In this document: one piece after another, positions 26,281 through 64,000 of the stretch
Layout: every line of letters starts with the position of its first letter
How positions within the stretch are numbered: position 1 is the stretch's first letter
Origin: Magicicada septendecula
Lineage: Eukaryota > Arthropoda > Insecta > Hemiptera > Cicadidae
NCBI GenBank assembly: GCA_034769895.1
Contig: CM068367.1
Span: forward strand, 311,497,486 to 311,561,485
DNA: 64,000 nt
Direction of reading: 5' to 3'
Translations under genes and position numbers: made by a program
The notes under the pieces: model-generated
The model's input: only the letters and a program-made list of their open reading frames with translations
What the model was told of the DNA's origin: nothing
Database searches by the model: none

Positions 26281-27735
26281 TTTATTTAATCATAAAACAA
26301 ATCATTATGAACTGAAATTCAAAGACGGTGTGATCACAAATTATGTTCATTGCTTTCAGTAGAGCAAACAGAAAGTGTATCAAAATGAATATAGCCATAG
26401 AAATTCATCCCGCACTATATTAATGTTGAGAATAGTAGGGAAAATATATAAAAGTAATGCATTTTGACCTATATTGAGTATCTTTACAGGCAGGACACCA
26501 TGATAAAACTCTGTTGTGTTAGGTGTTGTAATTATTGAAAAACCATCTTGCAAAAAATGGGCTTGTAACACAAAAAGTTTGATTTTATGGTTATTAGGAA
26601 TGCGGAATCTGTAGATAAGACAGTTTACATTTTCAATAAATTGATAGTGATGAAAATTATTTTTCTTTAAATGTAAGAAGAAATTTAAATGAACACAAAC
26701 CTGCATAATTCTATTAAAAGTATCCTCATTTCTTCATCAGTTAACAATGAAAAACTTGAATGTAAAGTACTAATATTCTAGCTGAAGAAATTTGTAAAAA
26801 GAAGTAAAGTAATAATTTCAAAAACATAAAACAATAATAATTGCAGTAGGTAAAAGGTAAAGGGCTTGTTATAAAATAAGTACATAATTTCATTAGGGAG
26901 TAATCTAGACAAATCATTTGCATCAAAAATAATAATTTAATAATAATAATAATAATAATAATAATATTAATAGTAATAATAATCATAACAACAAATGTTT
27001 CTCTTAAAACAACTACAATATGGTTTACTACTTTTTACATCCTGTGGGATGATTGTATTTCATAACAGCAAAGAATTGTGTGTATTTGAATATCTGGAAT
27101 TAACAAAAAATAAATAAAATAAATAAATAAAAATGAAGGCATTAATTTTATACTTTTTAAAACTTATTACAAATAAAGAAGGTGAGATGCATTTAAATAA
27201 GAAGGGTAAATCAACTAGCATTGCTTGCTAGCCCCTAAGGCTTGTGGTTAGTGAAAGTCAATCTGCATACTTTGAAACTGAACCTGATAATTTAGTTGTG
27301 ACTTCACACATTACTGCTTAGAAAGTGAGCATGTTGTATATAAACTCTTAGAATAAATTTTAATAGAAAATTGGTAAAGAATGAAACTACATGTTTTAGA
27401 AACAGATGTTTCAAATGCTATACATAAAACAGAATTGTGATGTTAATTACATCAGTAATTATTGCTTTTAGACTAAATCACAATGACAAGACAAACTTGG
27501 TTTGGAGATTACAAAAACTAATGAAACATTAACATTAGGAACAAAGTTATAACAAAATGTTATTTACTAGTACATTAACTTCTTGTCTTGGACAAATATA
27601 TTAACTTAACTCAAAAGAGTGAACAATCACAAACAATTTTATAACAATTATTTAATTAATATTTTCATGTTTAAACATGTTTGTTTCACTGAGTAACATA
27701 TGAGATGTTTTTTGCCTTATAGAAGTAGTGAGTTT
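26281..27735 (-). other. Possible 3' untranslated region
   Basis: Downstream of the stop the minus strand shows no clear AATAAA until 26281-26286, about 1.45 kb away. The interval is AT-rich, lacks recognisable transposon parts, and holds an ATA triplet run at 26937-26967. The transcript end is inferred only; the UTR could be shorter or longer. Confidence 0.3.

Positions 27736-64000
<36,265 letters not shown>

Overview
The window looks like an AT-rich arthropod nuclear genome, most likely an insect with a large, repeat-laden genome. The evidence is long introns with GT/AG boundaries, many dinucleotide microsatellites, and a typical insect transposon mix: Penelope-like, BEL/Pao, other LTR elements, Tigger/pogo, hAT, and R1-, Jockey- and RTE-like LINEs. 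I cannot name the species.

The only host protein gene I can support runs on the minus strand from the right edge (64000, open, so the 5' end lies outside) down to a stop at 27736. I placed nine coding exons: 63355-64000, 60911-61134, 60584-60790, 59813-59916, 58465-58629, 55767-55913, 55408-55482, 54575-54732 and 27736-27907. All junctions are GT/AG and in phase. The product has a Ser/Pro-rich N-terminal part, an ELM2 domain, a SANT domain and two C2H2 zinc fingers. This is the layout of the TRERF1/ZNF541/MIDEAS scaffolds of the MiDAC histone deacetylase complex. The last intron is about 26.7 kb and cuts the second zinc finger; most of the mobile DNA in the window sits inside it.

Region by region: 1-5.3 kb is a repeat cluster with a near-identical fold-back, a roughly 160-bp tandem array, a Tigger remnant and a duplicated 0.3-kb module. 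From 5.3 to 27.7 kb the DNA is AT-rich and mostly featureless, with two decayed LINE pieces, microsatellites and two palindromic insertions carrying hammerhead-ribozyme cores (15.7-16.7 and 22.8-23.1 kb). From 27.9 to 54.6 kb is the large intron: a GC-rich repeat island, a broken LTR retrotransposon with a hAT transposon in its 3' LTR, a second related LTR, a hAT-type MITE, a 2.2-kb long-inverted-repeat element, a palindrome with two hammerhead ribozymes, and a Penelope-like inverted dimer with another Penelope-like element inside it. From 54.6 to 64 kb are the remaining exons, with LINE 3' ends, a solo LTR and another palindrome in the introns.

The main discovery-type signal is a shared design among at least six insertions: target-site duplications of 11-14 bp, a one-sided tail of about 30-45 bp, then inverted arms, most carrying a hammerhead core. 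These look like inverted pseudo-LTR units of Penelope-like elements. One of them encloses a BEL/Pao fragment within a single duplication pair.
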